From an uncultured Eubacteriales bacterium (GTDB lineage: Bacteria; Bacillota; Clostridia; Peptostreptococcales; Anaerovoracaceae), in the NCBI GenBank assembly GCA_902774265.1, contig CACYHR010000025.1:24764-88763 (forward strand): a stretch of 64,000 nucleotides of DNA. Direction: 5' to 3'. The position numbers and the translations under genes were made by a program. Under the pieces are notes generated by a model, which worked only from the letters and a program-made list of their open reading frames with translations, had not been told where the DNA came from and made no database searches. Below, piece by piece: positions 7,377-16,558 of the stretch. The first letter of the stretch is position 1. Every line of letters begins with the position of its first letter.

Positions 7377-9185
7377 ATGACAAATACAAACAATGAAGGG
7401 AAAATCAGATACAGTAAAGCTGTTTTGAATGACTACAGAAGAGACGGCAGTTTGCTGAAGAGGAAACTCATTGCTTATCTGCCTGCCATGATGATGACCA
7501 ACCTTTCCAATCTGCTGCTGGTTTCGGTTGACGGTGTCGTTGTAGGTAACTTTGTCGGCAGCGACGCTTTTGCTTCTGTAAATATTTTCGGACCGATCAA
7601 CCGTCTGATTGGTGCGATCTCGGTTCTGGCTGCAGTGGGAATATCGACAACTCTGTCTACAGCTATAGGCAGTAACCGGCAGGAGGAGATAAACAAAGCA
7701 AGAGGAGCAGCGTTTCAGTTTATGGTCATCATGGCTGTTCTGGTGTCGATAGTTCAGATCCCGCTGATACATCTTGTGATCGCTTCATATCGTCTGAGTC
7801 CGGAAATAAATGATTTAGTGTGGCAGTATGCTATCGGGATAATGATATGTTCACCGCTCGGTATGCTGTCAACTATAGGCGTCTATCAGATGCAGATAGT
7901 CGGAAAAATGAATATGCTCATGAAACTTTCTGTACTTGAGGGCGTATCGAATCTTGTATTTGACCTTCTGTTTGTGGGTGCTTTTGATATGGGTGTTGCC
8001 GGAGCCGGTTACGGGACGGCATGTGCCAATCTGATCAGAGCATCTACCACCGTATACTTTCTCTCAAAGTATACAGATATTTACAAAAGAGACGGATACA
8101 GGACGGATATCAGAGATTTCGTTAAAATAATACGAATAGGAGCTCCGGATGCCACATATGCTCTTATGACTGCGTTTCAGTCATATTTCGTGATGCAGAT
8201 CCTGCTCAGTAAATTCGGATCTGATGGAGCTTTGATCAACGGTATTTGCTCCTTCTGTTTTAACCTGACATGCGTACTGACAAACGGCCTGCAGGGAAGT
8301 ATGAGGCCTCTTGTGGGATTGCTTACGGGAGCTGATGACAGAAAAGGTCTGAGCACTCTTATGAACATCGGATTCAGTTTTAATCTCACATACGGTGGAA
8401 TATGTACGGCTGTGGTGATGCTGTTTCCTGAGATTTTTTTCAGCATGAACGGTGTAAAGACAATACCTGAAGGCGGAATAGAATCTCTTCGCATCTTTAG
8501 CCTTGTTTTCATAGTAAAGGGATTCAATGTCCTGCTCAGGCTGTATCTGGCTAACCGGAAGGATTCAAAATTTGCCATAAAGCTCAATCTCAGCGGTTCA
8601 GTAATAATGCCTTTAACAGCATATATCATATCAATGCTGGCATCTCCGCCGTGGATTTTTCTGGCATATACGATAACCGACACCCTGATCTTTGCTGTGC
8701 TGAGCAAACGCTATATCGCATGGAAAGAAAAAGATAAAAAAGAGGATTACATGGAAGGGCAGCAGGTCGTATTGTATATGACGGTTGCTCCGGACGTAGC
8801 TGTATCTGCTTCAAGAGATATCAGAAAAGTGGCTGATGAATATGATATCGATCCTAAGATAGCAAACCGTGTCTCTCTCAGCATGGAGGAGATGGTAGCT
8901 TATGCCGAAGAGGTCAGGGATGACGATACAGGAAAAGGGCACCGCAGAAAGAAGAAGAACGAAGAAGAGGACGTATTCAGTGTTCAGGTCATGATAAGGT
9001 TCAGGGGCGAAAATGCAGCCACAGTTGTTACATATGATGACGGCCACAAAATAAATCTTGATATGGATGAGGATAAACGTGAACTGGCTGTCAGCAATTA
9101 TGAGCTTCTAAGGAGACTTGCCAAATCGCTTGAATACCAGTATGTTCTTGATATGAATTATACTACCATCAGATTTGAGGTATAG
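7377..9185 (+). CDS. MATE family transporter fused to a C-terminal GHKL (anti-sigma-type) ATPase-like domain
   Basis: Residues about 30-450 form a 12-helix MATE exporter (LPAMMMTNLSNLLLVSVDGV at the start, then the second repeat with GAPDATYALMTAFQS). From about residue 459 a soluble tail follows: VVLYMTVAPDVAVSASRDIR, NRVSLSMEEMVAYAEE, then VVTYDDGHKINLD and LDMNYTTIRFEV. It resembles the HATPase_c_2 fold of RsbW/SpoIIAB kinases, with SMEEMV as the N-box equivalent (Asn absent) and YDDG as the G1-like loop. A basic linker (RRKKKNEEE) interrupts it. The fusion suggests a regulated transporter or a membrane-tethered partner-switch kinase. Substrate unknown. Confidence 0.8.
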   Translation: MTNTNNEGKIRYSKAVLNDYRRDGSLLKRKLIAYLPAMMMTNLSNLLLVSVDGVVVGNFVGSDAFASVNIFGPINRLIGAISVLAAVGISTTLSTAIGSNRQEEINKARGAAFQFMVIMAVLVSIVQIPLIHLVIASYRLSPEINDLVWQYAIGIMICSPLGMLSTIGVYQMQIVGKMNMLMKLSVLEGVSNLVFDLLFVGAFDMGVAGAGYGTACANLIRASTTVYFLSKYTDIYKRDGYRTDIRDFVKIIRIGAPDATYALMTAFQSYFVMQILLSKFGSDGALINGICSFCFNLTCVLTNGLQGSMRPLVGLLTGADDRKGLSTLMNIGFSFNLTYGGICTAVVMLFPEIFFSMNGVKTIPEGGIESLRIFSLVFIVKGFNVLLRLYLANRKDSKFAIKLNLSGSVIMPLTAYIISMLASPPWIFLAYTITDTLIFAVLSKRYIAWKEKDKKEDYMEGQQVVLYMTVAPDVAVSASRDIRKVADEYDIDPKIANRVSLSMEEMVAYAEEVRDDDTGKGHRRKKKNEEEDVFSVQVMIRFRGENAATVVTYDDGHKINLDMDEDKRELAVSNYELLRRLAKSLEYQYVLDMNYTTIRFEV

Positions 9186-9201
9186 TTGAAGAAATAGAAT
9201 A

Positions 9202-9312
9202 ACAGACACCGGATGTCCCCCGCCTCTTAGGCGGCGGGGTCCATTTCGACCATCAGTGGTGGGTAACAATCCCCCACTGATGCTCTCAGGAGCTGAAGCT
9301 CCCGGTGTCTGT
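9202..9312. repeat. Four-way-junction palindromic element between convergent genes
   Basis: An 11-bp outer stem (ACAGACACCGG with CCGGTGTCTGT) encloses three further hairpins: CCCCGCC/GGCGGGG, CATCAGTGG/CCACTGATG and GGAGC/GCTCC. The whole element would fold into a cloverleaf on either strand and lies between the MATE gene and dctP, which converge. It may act as a bidirectional terminator, or be a transposable palindromic unit or an IS200/IS605-type end. No second copy is in the window. There is no long T-run. Confidence 0.6.
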
Positions 9313-9320
9313 AAATGCTT

Positions 9321-10358
9321 CTATAATGCATCTATGCTTTTGATATAAGTGTCGTAGACCTTCGGATCCACCTTGCTCTGTATGCTGTCGCGTACCGCTT
9401 TGCTCGCATCGACTATGGCCTGATGTGTTTCTTCATCGACCTTCAGAATTTCGGTGCCGCTGTCTTCGATAGTCTTAATCCTGTCTGCTATCCTGTCATC
9501 CGAGGCCTGCCGCGCGTATTCGGTCGCAGCAGCTGCGGCTTCCTTCATGATATTCTGATCTTCCGCAGGCATATCCTTAAAGAACTCGTCATTCATGATC
9601 AGAGTGATAAGGTGCGGCAGATGATTGGTTTCCACCACGTAATCCTGCTGCTCGTAAAGCCTGTTCGACACGATGACTTCGTAAGGATTCTCCTGAGCAT
9701 CTATCGTATGCTGCTGCAGTCCTATATATACTTCGGCAAAGCTCATCGGCGTCGGATTGGCTCCTATGGATTTCCAGAATGCCAGATGATACGGGTTCTC
9801 CATTGTCCGGATTTTCTGTCCTTTGAAATCTCCTGCAGCCTTTACGGCTTTGTTCGTACTCATCACGCGGAATCCCTGGTCAGCTATGCCGAGCAGCTGA
9901 TAACCGCCGTTTTCATATACACTGCTTATGACAGAGCTGAAAGACGGATCATCCAGCACTTTTCTGCAGTCTTTCAGGTCTTCGAATGCGCACGGCACAT
10001 CAAAGATCGCAAGATCCGGCATAAATGTGACCTGCGGCGCTGTGTTCTGCACTACGAACGGGATATCCCCGTCTTTGCAGGATTCGAGCAGCTCCCGGTC
10101 ACCGCCGAGCGTAGAATTGGCGTAAACCTGTATTTTGATACGTCCGTCGCTGAGTCTGTCCACTTCTTCTGCAAATTTCTCTGCGTATATCTGCGTTACA
10201 GTATCTTCCGGACTGGCAGTCGCAAGGGGATAAGCATATCTCTGTTCTCCGTCATTGCTGCTGCACGAAGCCATGAAACCGGCTGCAAGCATCAAGCTGA
10301 TGCAGAGTACAGCGATCCTGAGCAGCGCGCGATATGATTTTGATTTCTTCATAACCAT
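9321..10358 (-). CDS. dctP: TRAP transporter solute-binding protein (DctP family), lipoprotein
   Basis: Extracytoplasmic receptor of a tripartite ATP-independent periplasmic transporter. The signal peptide ends in a lipobox (GFMASC, lipidated Cys32), so it is anchored to the membrane as expected in a Gram-positive. The body has family landmarks: DTVTQIYAEKFAEEV near the start, GQKIRTMENPYHLAFWKSIG (arginine that binds the substrate carboxylate), FAEVYIGLQQHTIDAQENP and the C-terminal DPKVYDTY. GGAGG sits just before the start. It is the third gene of dctQ-dctM-dctP. The neighbouring shikimate-pathway enzymes suggest quinate or shikimate as ligand (inference). Confidence 0.92.
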   Translation of the reverse strand: MVMKKSKSYRALLRIAVLCISLMLAAGFMASCSSNDGEQRYAYPLATASPEDTVTQIYAEKFAEEVDRLSDGRIKIQVYANSTLGGDRELLESCKDGDIPFVVQNTAPQVTFMPDLAIFDVPCAFEDLKDCRKVLDDPSFSSVISSVYENGGYQLLGIADQGFRVMSTNKAVKAAGDFKGQKIRTMENPYHLAFWKSIGANPTPMSFAEVYIGLQQHTIDAQENPYEVIVSNRLYEQQDYVVETNHLPHLITLIMNDEFFKDMPAEDQNIMKEAAAAATEYARQASDDRIADRIKTIEDSGTEILKVDEETHQAIVDASKAVRDSIQSKVDPKVYDTYIKSIDAL

Positions 10359-10377
10359 AACACCTCCATTGCACCAG

Positions 10378-11667
10378 TTACAGCAGCGCCAGCGAGAATG
10401 CCGGCACGAAAGTGAACAGCAACAGCGCGACGAGGAACAGACCTATCATCGGCATCGCTTTCTTTGCTATCTCCATGACCGGAACATCCGTAAGAGCGCT
10501 TGCAACGAACAGATTTACACCGATCGGAGGAGTCACGAACCCGATAGCCAGATTTACGACCATTATCACGCCGAACTGTACCGGATCCATACCGATCCCC
10601 TGCGCTATAGGCAGCAGTATCGGTGTCAGTATCAGTATCGCAGGCGTCGTATCCATTACCATGCCGACCAGCAGCAGGAATATGTTAATAACAAGCAATA
10701 TGACGACCTTGCTCGAGAAATTTCCGAGGATAAACGAGCTTACTGTCTGTGGGACCTGCATCAGAGTCAGCACTCTCGAGAAAGCAGTTGATGCCGCCAG
10801 TATGAACAGTATAGGCGTAAAGGTCTTTATCGCTTCAACCAGTATGCCCCATAGATCGCCAGGCTTTATCTCTCTGTATATAAAGAGGCTGACGATCAGC
10901 GCGTAAAACACCGAGATGACTGCGGCTTCCGTCGGCGAGGTGATCCCCGAGTAAATGCAGCCGAGAACTATGACCGGGCTCAGTATTGCCCAGAAGCTTT
11001 CCCTGAACACTTTTCCGAATCCTTTTTCATGGAGTTTTCCTATCTCCGCCTGTATCCTGACCCTGTCTTCACCGTTCTTTTTGCAGAAAAATACGGCGTA
11101 GCCCATCAGCAGTACAGCTATCACGAGGCCGGGTATTATGCCTGCGAGAAAAAGATCGCTTACCGATGCACCTGATGCCATTCCGTACATGATGAAAGGA
11201 ATGCTCGGAGGAATGATAACGCCGAGACCGCCGGCGACCGCTACGACAGACGTAGAGAAGGTCCTGTCGTAGCCCAGCCCGATCAGGATCGGGATGGTCA
11301 TGCTGCCTACGGCAGCAACGGTCGCCGGCGCAGAGCCGGAGATCGCGCCGTAGAACAGGCAGGTTACGATCACAGCACATGGCATTCCGGCAGTGAATCT
11401 GCCGAAAAAATAAGCAAATATATCAAATATCTTGCGCGATATCCCGCCTTTGGCCATGATGATTCCCGAAAGTACAAACATCGGGACCGCCAACAGCGGG
11501 AAGCTGTCAAGTCCGCCGAACATAGCCCTGATGAGATATTTGGCTCCCACCGTGAACGACGGATCGAATATATGAGGCAGTACAGCGGTTATTCCAAGTG
11601 TAATGCCTACAGGTATTGCTATTACAAGAAATATTACGAACAGTATGAATAATAATCCTACCGGCAT
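10378..11667 (-). CDS. dctM: TRAP transporter large permease (DctM family)
   Basis: A 12-helix integral membrane subunit that moves substrate with Na+ or H+. It begins MPVGLLFILFVIFLVIAIPVG and contains VPMFVLSGIIMAKGGISRKI, GAISGSAPATVAAVGSMTIP and the C-terminal GFVTPPIGVNLFVAS block, all diagnostic of DctM. I chose the ATG at 11667, which has AAGGAG five bases upstream; a GTG two codons earlier lies too close to that site. It starts two bases after the dctQ stop, so the pair is translationally linked. Confidence 0.93.
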   Translation of the reverse strand: MPVGLLFILFVIFLVIAIPVGITLGITAVLPHIFDPSFTVGAKYLIRAMFGGLDSFPLLAVPMFVLSGIIMAKGGISRKIFDIFAYFFGRFTAGMPCAVIVTCLFYGAISGSAPATVAAVGSMTIPILIGLGYDRTFSTSVVAVAGGLGVIIPPSIPFIMYGMASGASVSDLFLAGIIPGLVIAVLLMGYAVFFCKKNGEDRVRIQAEIGKLHEKGFGKVFRESFWAILSPVIVLGCIYSGITSPTEAAVISVFYALIVSLFIYREIKPGDLWGILVEAIKTFTPILFILAASTAFSRVLTLMQVPQTVSSFILGNFSSKVVILLVINIFLLLVGMVMDTTPAILILTPILLPIAQGIGMDPVQFGVIMVVNLAIGFVTPPIGVNLFVASALTDVPVMEIAKKAMPMIGLFLVALLLFTFVPAFSLALL

Positions 11668-11669
11668 GA

Positions 11670-12242
11670 TCACTCCTTCCCGGCATCGGCCGATGCTGCC
11701 GTGCCTGCTTCAATAAATGATTCAGGAGTATTGCGTTCAGGGTGCGCCGGGTCATAAACATTCTGTCCGAGCGAGATCCTGAATTCTATGATCCACCTCT
11801 GTATGATCCTGAAAGCTACCAGGATAAATGACACAAATGGAGCCGCCTGTATATAGTACATCGGTATCCCCAGGGCAGGACTCACCTGCCCGCTCTCCAC
11901 CGCAGACATCATATACATGAAAGCAAACGGTATCATGTATAAAAAGAATGCCAGCTCTATTGTATGATTTATGACTTTGATGAACGCCTTTTTGCGCCTT
12001 GAGAATCTTGCCACGAACTGTTCTATCTTGATCGAGATACATCTCTTGGTGCAATAGCTGACGCTGAGAAAACCCGACCAGATAAAGAGATATCTTGTCA
12101 GTTCCTCTGTCCACGACAACGACGCTCTGAGTGCGAAGCGCGAGAAAACCTGTATTCCCATTATGACTGCCATAGCCAGCAACAGCAGGGTCAGCAGGAA
12201 TTCCTCCAGATTGTGATCAAGCCATTTTATTGTTTTTGTCAT
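11670..12242 (-). CDS. dctQ: TRAP transporter small permease (DctQ family)
   Basis: A four-helix small membrane subunit that pairs with DctM. The start MTKTIKWLDHNLEEFLLTLL, the ALRASLSWTEELTRYLFIWS segment and the following CTKRCISIKIEQF are typical of the family. The ATG at 12242 follows an AGAAAGGG site; the open frame upstream to 12290 overlaps the terminator of aroD and is not coding. The gene is separated from aroD by that terminator, so the transporter probably has its own promoter or relies on readthrough. Confidence 0.9.
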   Translation of the reverse strand: MTKTIKWLDHNLEEFLLTLLLLAMAVIMGIQVFSRFALRASLSWTEELTRYLFIWSGFLSVSYCTKRCISIKIEQFVARFSRRKKAFIKVINHTIELAFFLYMIPFAFMYMMSAVESGQVSPALGIPMYYIQAAPFVSFILVAFRIIQRWIIEFRISLGQNVYDPAHPERNTPESFIEAGTAASADAGKE

Positions 12243-12261
12243 GGCTCTATACCCTTTCTTT

Positions 12262-12310
12262 AAAAAGCGCTCCGTCCCGGAAGAACACATGTCATCGGGA
12301 ACGGAGCGTT
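12262..12310 (-). terminator. Intrinsic terminator downstream of aroD
   Basis: On the minus strand GCTCCGT-CCCG pairs with CGGG-ACGGAGC (one bulged A), followed by CGCTTTTTA. It is placed just after the aroD stop and before dctQ, so it would end or attenuate the aroE-MFS-aroD transcript. Confidence 0.65.
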
Positions 12311-12322
12311 AACGAGCATTAT

Positions 12323-13084
12323 TTAGAGAGCTCCGTGCAGCAGTGTGAGAACCTGTTTCAGATCCTCTACTCCCATCTGTCCCGGAGCCGATGCCTTTGC
12401 AGCTGCTCCGAATGTAAGTGCCGAACCGAACACCTCGCCTGCGAGACGGCTTATAACGCCTGTCCCCGCCATAGACATGGTGATTATAGGACGATCAGCG
12501 TGTTCTCCTGCCATTTCCTCTGTTGCAGCGAGAAGTGTAAGAACGTCCTTCTTGTTCTGAGGCATTACAGCGATCTTAGGTATGTCTGCGCCAAGCTCCT
12601 GCATCTTGCAGAGACGGCCGACTATATCATCTTTGTCCGGAGTCTTGTGGAAATCGTGGTTGGAAGCTACGACCTTGACGCCGGCAGCATGCGCGCCATC
12701 GATGATCTTTCTGACTACCTCATCGCCTGTGAATACTTCGACATCCACCATATCTATATAGCCTGTCTGAGCAGCTCTGATATTGATGTCAGCATAAACA
12801 TCATCTTCGACAGCCTTCTCTCCGCCTTCTTTTGAAGTACGGAAAGTCATGAGTATAGGCAGATCGCCGAGAACCTCCCGGAGTTCCTTCATCACATCCT
12901 CGAGTGCATCGAAGTCGAACACGTTTTCAAACCAGTCTATGCGCCATTCTACTACATCTGCAGGCAGTTTGGTGATAGCACGGGCTTCCTCCAGGATGGC
13001 TTCTTTTGTTATTCCTACGATAGGCACGCAGATCTTCGGCATACCTTCGCCAATCACGGTATTTCTTACTTTTACAGTGTTCAT
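12323..13084 (-). CDS. aroD: Type I 3-dehydroquinate dehydratase
   Basis: Converts 3-dehydroquinate to 3-dehydroshikimate through a Schiff base. At 253 residues it matches the class I enzyme closely. The catalytic pair sits at His143 (SNHDFHKTP) and Lys170 (DIPKIAVMPQ), the same numbering as the E. coli enzyme. Other conserved blocks are EWRIDWFE (47-54), FRTSKEGGE (81-89) and MSMAGTGVISRLAGEVFGS. AAAGGA precedes the start. The setting among transporters, a shikimate/quinate dehydrogenase and a LysR regulator points to catabolism of imported cyclohexane carboxylates rather than aromatic amino acid synthesis. Confidence 0.96.
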   Translation of the reverse strand: MNTVKVRNTVIGEGMPKICVPIVGITKEAILEEARAITKLPADVVEWRIDWFENVFDFDALEDVMKELREVLGDLPILMTFRTSKEGGEKAVEDDVYADINIRAAQTGYIDMVDVEVFTGDEVVRKIIDGAHAAGVKVVASNHDFHKTPDKDDIVGRLCKMQELGADIPKIAVMPQNKKDVLTLLAATEEMAGEHADRPIITMSMAGTGVISRLAGEVFGSALTFGAAAKASAPGQMGVEDLKQVLTLLHGAL

Positions 13085-13137
13085 CTCACTTTCCTTTCTG
13101 TTAGTCAGGTCTGTTATGCTGCATCTATTCAGATCTT

Positions 13138-14349
13138 TTATGCTTCCTCAGCATTTGCGAGCATCTTGCTGTAGTTCATGTTTACGAATACTCCGAGCAG
13201 TACTCCGATTCCTGTCAGAACGATGTTCATGATCATTACTCCGCTCGGAGTCATTGATGCAGCAGCTGTCAGGATAGTGTAGTTGCAAAGTGATGAAGCG
13301 ATCATTACGAGTGCTGTAACTGTTCCCTTGATCTTAGGGAAGAGCATGTTGCATACGGAAGTTGCGATCTGCAGCAGTCCGCCTGCTCCGAACCATCCGA
13401 GAACGAATGCGCCGACTTTGAGTACGCCCTGTGAAGGTGCCATAAGAACGATTACCATCATTGCGAGGCAGACAGCCGGATAGATCATTACGAATCTTAC
13501 ATCCTTGATCTTGCTTGTCAGAAGAGCTGTAACGACGAGGCCTATCATTGTTCCGATAGCATAGAACGACTGCATGATCTGAGGTTCAGCCCAACCTGCA
13601 ACATCCTTGGCATAGTTCTGTGCGCAGTTCAGCCAGAGCTGGAATGTACCTGTGCAGGTGAATCCGATGAGGATCATAGCGATCGATCCTGCGGAGAAGT
13701 GCGCATTCTTGATGCTCTGCAGCAGTCCCTCTTTTTTCTCGGCCTTGCTGTCTGAATCAGGCAGAGGCAGGAAGAGAATGAGAGCCATCAGTACGAGATA
13801 AGCAGCACCTACGATGTAGAACAGCATGTTGTATGTAACCAGTCCGCCTGCAGTTGTTCCAACGGTAACGCCGAGGAAGAACGGCAGCAGGAACTGCGAA
13901 CCCGAGATAGCGAATTTTATTCCCATTGTAGCAACGCCAGGCGCCTTGTTGATGATTTCCGCAACAGCAGGATATATTCCGGTGTCGAGGAAAGAGTTAG
14001 CGATTCCGCCTACGATAGCGCATACATATGCGATCTTGTAGCCGCTGCCGCCGCCTGCGTTGAATGCCAGAGCGAGTCCGATCAGATAAACGGCATATGA
14101 GAATCCGCCGATAGCTGTCGATATCCTGCGTCCGAGTTTGTCGGAAAGAGGACCTGCGAAAGGAAGAGCGATCAGTCTTCCGAGTCCGAGAGCAGCTGCG
14201 ATAGCTGTGATCGACATTGCTTCAACTCCCCAGCTTGCTGAGAGAGCATCCTTGATTACGGCCTGTCCGAGGACGGAGCATCCGATGCCGTGCAGGAAAT
14301 AGTTCAGATAGAGAACTATCACACTTGGTAAGTATTTTTTATCAGTCAT
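13138..14349 (-). CDS. Major facilitator superfamily transporter
   Basis: A 403-residue carrier with about 12 hydrophobic helices and the MFS signature between helices 2 and 3 (GRLIALPFAGPLSDKLGRR, about residues 56-74). Charged residues are few in the membrane. AAGGGG precedes the ATG. It lies between aroE and aroD on the same strand, so a quinate/shikimate importer or product exporter is the natural guess, though the sequence does not identify the ligand. It would be a second transport route besides the TRAP system. Confidence 0.88.
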   Translation of the reverse strand: MTDKKYLPSVIVLYLNYFLHGIGCSVLGQAVIKDALSASWGVEAMSITAIAAALGLGRLIALPFAGPLSDKLGRRISTAIGGFSYAVYLIGLALAFNAGGGSGYKIAYVCAIVGGIANSFLDTGIYPAVAEIINKAPGVATMGIKFAISGSQFLLPFFLGVTVGTTAGGLVTYNMLFYIVGAAYLVLMALILFLPLPDSDSKAEKKEGLLQSIKNAHFSAGSIAMILIGFTCTGTFQLWLNCAQNYAKDVAGWAEPQIMQSFYAIGTMIGLVVTALLTSKIKDVRFVMIYPAVCLAMMVIVLMAPSQGVLKVGAFVLGWFGAGGLLQIATSVCNMLFPKIKGTVTALVMIASSLCNYTILTAAASMTPSGVMIMNIVLTGIGVLLGVFVNMNYSKMLANAEEA

Positions 14350-14456
14350 GGTTTTTCCCCTTATTATTTATTTAATGATTGCGATCTTCATTCAGCCGGC
14401 TCACATCTGTCTGTGCCGGCAGGTGTATCTGCGGACAAATATCCTTTCAAGCCTTA

Positions 14457-15335
14457 TCAGTCATCGTAGCTGATGCCGAGGACTTCCTTCATATGCTCGA
14501 TTGGCATCGGCTTTCCTGTCCAGAGCTCGAATCCTGCTGCTCCCTGGAAGAGCATCATCCCGAGTCCGTTCATGGTCTTGCAGCCGACTTCTTTAGCCAT
14601 TTTGCGCATCTTTGTGAGCAGTGTTCCGTAAGGTACATCTACAACGATGAGTTCCGGACGGAAGAAGCTCTTGTCAGGAACAACGGAAACATCCTCGAGA
14701 GGCTTCATGCCTGCGCCTGTAGCATTTACGAAGAGGTAGCTGTCTGCCATCTCCTCGCGGAGTTTCTCTGTGTCAGCGAGGTCATACATAGCGGCCTTGC
14801 AGTTTGTGTTCTCGTTGATTTTTCTTACGGTATCTTCGCCTACTTCGTAGAATTTATCTTTGATGTTGAAGATGGAAATCTCAGCAACTCCGTCCAGAGC
14901 AGCCTGGATCTCGATAGCTGTAGCAGCGCCGCCGGCTCCAACGATAGTCATTTTTTTGCCGATCGGGTCGATGCCGTTATCCTTGATAGCTGCCATAAAA
15001 CCGATACCGTCTGTGATATATCCCTTAAGATGGCCGTTATCATTTACGATAGTGTTAACTGCTCCGCAGAGCTCAGCAGCAGGATCCAGCTCATCGAGGT
15101 ACTGACCTACCAGAGTCTTGTTAGGCATTGATACATTGGAGCCTCTCATCTTGAGTGTACGTATAGCCTTGACTGCATCCTCGATCTCATCAGCGCCGAC
15201 TTCGAATGCGAGGTAAGCATAATCAGCTCCTACTTCTGCGAAAGCTTCATTCTGCATTGCAGGTGAGCTGGAATGACGGATAGGGTAAGCCATAAGCCCT
15301 ATGAGTTCTGTATGTCCTGTGATTCTTTCTGCCAT
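14457..15335 (-). CDS. aroE: Shikimate/quinate dehydrogenase, YdiB-like
   Basis: NAD(P)-dependent oxidoreductase interconverting shikimate/3-dehydroshikimate or quinate/3-dehydroquinate. Substrate residues are Ser22-Ser24 (HSSSP), catalytic Lys73 (NVSMPNK) and Asp109 (YITDG). The Rossmann loop is GAGGAAT (133-139). After the second strand the sequence is FNIKD, with Asp160 where E. coli YdiB has NRRD, which favours use of NAD as well as NADP; biosynthetic AroE has NRT there. The ending GMMLFQGAAGFELWTGK is family-typical. AAGGAG precedes the start. It is the first gene of the minus-strand operon, divergent from the LysR gene. Confidence 0.93.
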   Translation of the reverse strand: MAERITGHTELIGLMAYPIRHSSSPAMQNEAFAEVGADYAYLAFEVGADEIEDAVKAIRTLKMRGSNVSMPNKTLVGQYLDELDPAAELCGAVNTIVNDNGHLKGYITDGIGFMAAIKDNGIDPIGKKMTIVGAGGAATAIEIQAALDGVAEISIFNIKDKFYEVGEDTVRKINENTNCKAAMYDLADTEKLREEMADSYLFVNATGAGMKPLEDVSVVPDKSFFRPELIVVDVPYGTLLTKMRKMAKEVGCKTMNGLGMMLFQGAAGFELWTGKPMPIEHMKEVLGISYDD

Positions 15336-15493
15336 TGTTCTTTCTCCTTATAAATGATCGTTCTTTTAAATGATTGTCCTGTACGACGGTCTGCAGCTGA
15401 CGTTTCCTGCAAAAACCTCTGATTCACCACAAGTCAGAAGACAACTTTGTTAAAACTATAACTATTTGTTGTGTATATTGTAGCTCTCACATA

Positions 15494-15514
15494 TGATACC
15501 GTCAAATGCTATTA
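15494..15514. promoter_or_regulatory. Degenerate LysR-type operator copy
   Basis: TGATACC-N7-GCTATTA, a degenerate version of the palindromes at 15526 and 16559. It lies in the divergent aroE/lysR intergenic region, about 12 bases from the better copy, as expected for paired LysR recognition and activation sites. Confidence 0.5.
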
Positions 15515-15525
15515 TTTGTAATTAA

Positions 15526-15544
15526 TGATAGCTTCAGGCTATCA
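15526..15544. promoter_or_regulatory. LysR-type operator palindrome in the aroE-lysR intergenic region
   Basis: Perfect inverted repeat TGATAGC-TTCAG-GCTATCA, 69 bases before the LysR start. A near-identical copy stands before the flavin reductase gene at 16559. The size and symmetry fit a LysR-family binding site controlling the divergent aroE operon and the regulator. Confidence 0.7.
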
Positions 15545-15612
15545 AATGCATCCGCAATGTGATATATTGATTATGGATTAATTGAAACTGCATCGCAACG
15601 GAGGAAAAATCA

Positions 15613-16521
15613 ATGACCCTGAATCAGCTGAGATACTTTCAGGCGGTAGCCAGGCTGCAGAACTTTCGCGCTGCAGCGGAGGAACTGTATATCTCGCAGC
15701 CGTCTCTCTCCCGTTCGATAGATTCACTTGAACAGGAGCTCGGCGTAGTATTTTTCGAGCGCTCGGGAAGAGGCATTGCTCTTACCGGAAGCGGCAGACT
15801 CTTCCTCGAATATACAAACCGCATTCTGGAGGAGTGCGATATTGCTGTATATAAGATGAAGGAAATGTCATCGTCCGGCGGCCGTATCGACATCGGATAT
15901 GTATTTCCGCTTGCCAACTACTATATTCCGCATAAGGTACGTTCCTTCCTCGATACACCCGGCAACGAACACGTTACATTCGGTTTCACCCAGAACAGAA
16001 CTTCCTCTATAATCAGGGATATCAAGAACGGAAAGCTCGATGTGGGATTCTGTGCATACTCGGAGAATGAGGAGGAACTTGAATTCGTACCTCTTCTTAA
16101 ACAGGAGATGGTTATCATCACCTCCAATGAGCATCCACTGGCCGAAAAAGATGATCTTTCCATAATGGAGCTGACAAAGTATCCGGTGATAGGCTATGAC
16201 AGGATCTCCGGTCTCGGAGGCTATACGAAAAGGTTGTACAGAAATCTCGGTATCAACCCGGATATACTCTGCGAGTGTTCCGATGAGAATTCCATACAGG
16301 CGCTGGTAAGAGAGCAGTTCGGAATTGCTCTTGTTGCAAAGGTCGATATTCTCAATGATAAGTATCTTAAGATACACAGCGTATCTGATGCGGAGCTCAT
16401 CCATTATGTTAATATTGTCTGGCTCAAAAACCACTATCTCATGCCGGCAACAAAGAGATTTATTGATTTTATGATACAGGGATCCGATCTCGATTCTGAT
16501 ATATTGAAAACGACTATTTGA
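15613..16521 (+). CDS. LysR family transcriptional regulator
   Basis: A 302-residue regulator with an N-terminal winged helix (MTLNQLRYFQAVARLQNFRA, then LYISQPSLSRSIDSLEQELG, residues 1-60) and a C-terminal effector-binding domain. A GGAGG site supports the start. It is divergent from aroE and upstream of the flavin reductase, with matching palindromes in both promoter regions, so it probably controls the island in response to quinate, shikimate or a dehydro intermediate (inference). Confidence 0.93.
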   Translation: MTLNQLRYFQAVARLQNFRAAAEELYISQPSLSRSIDSLEQELGVVFFERSGRGIALTGSGRLFLEYTNRILEECDIAVYKMKEMSSSGGRIDIGYVFPLANYYIPHKVRSFLDTPGNEHVTFGFTQNRTSSIIRDIKNGKLDVGFCAYSENEEELEFVPLLKQEMVIITSNEHPLAEKDDLSIMELTKYPVIGYDRISGLGGYTKRLYRNLGINPDILCECSDENSIQALVREQFGIALVAKVDILNDKYLKIHSVSDAELIHYVNIVWLKNHYLMPATKRFIDFMIQGSDLDSDILKTTI

Positions 16522-16558
16522 ACAGCATATATTATTGACTGTATCGATTTCTACTAAT

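Noticed and set aside
9423-10337. 304-codon open frame antisense to dctP
   Set aside because: It is the shadow of a codon-biased gene; the opposite strand has clear TRAP-protein motifs and a ribosome binding site, this one has neither.
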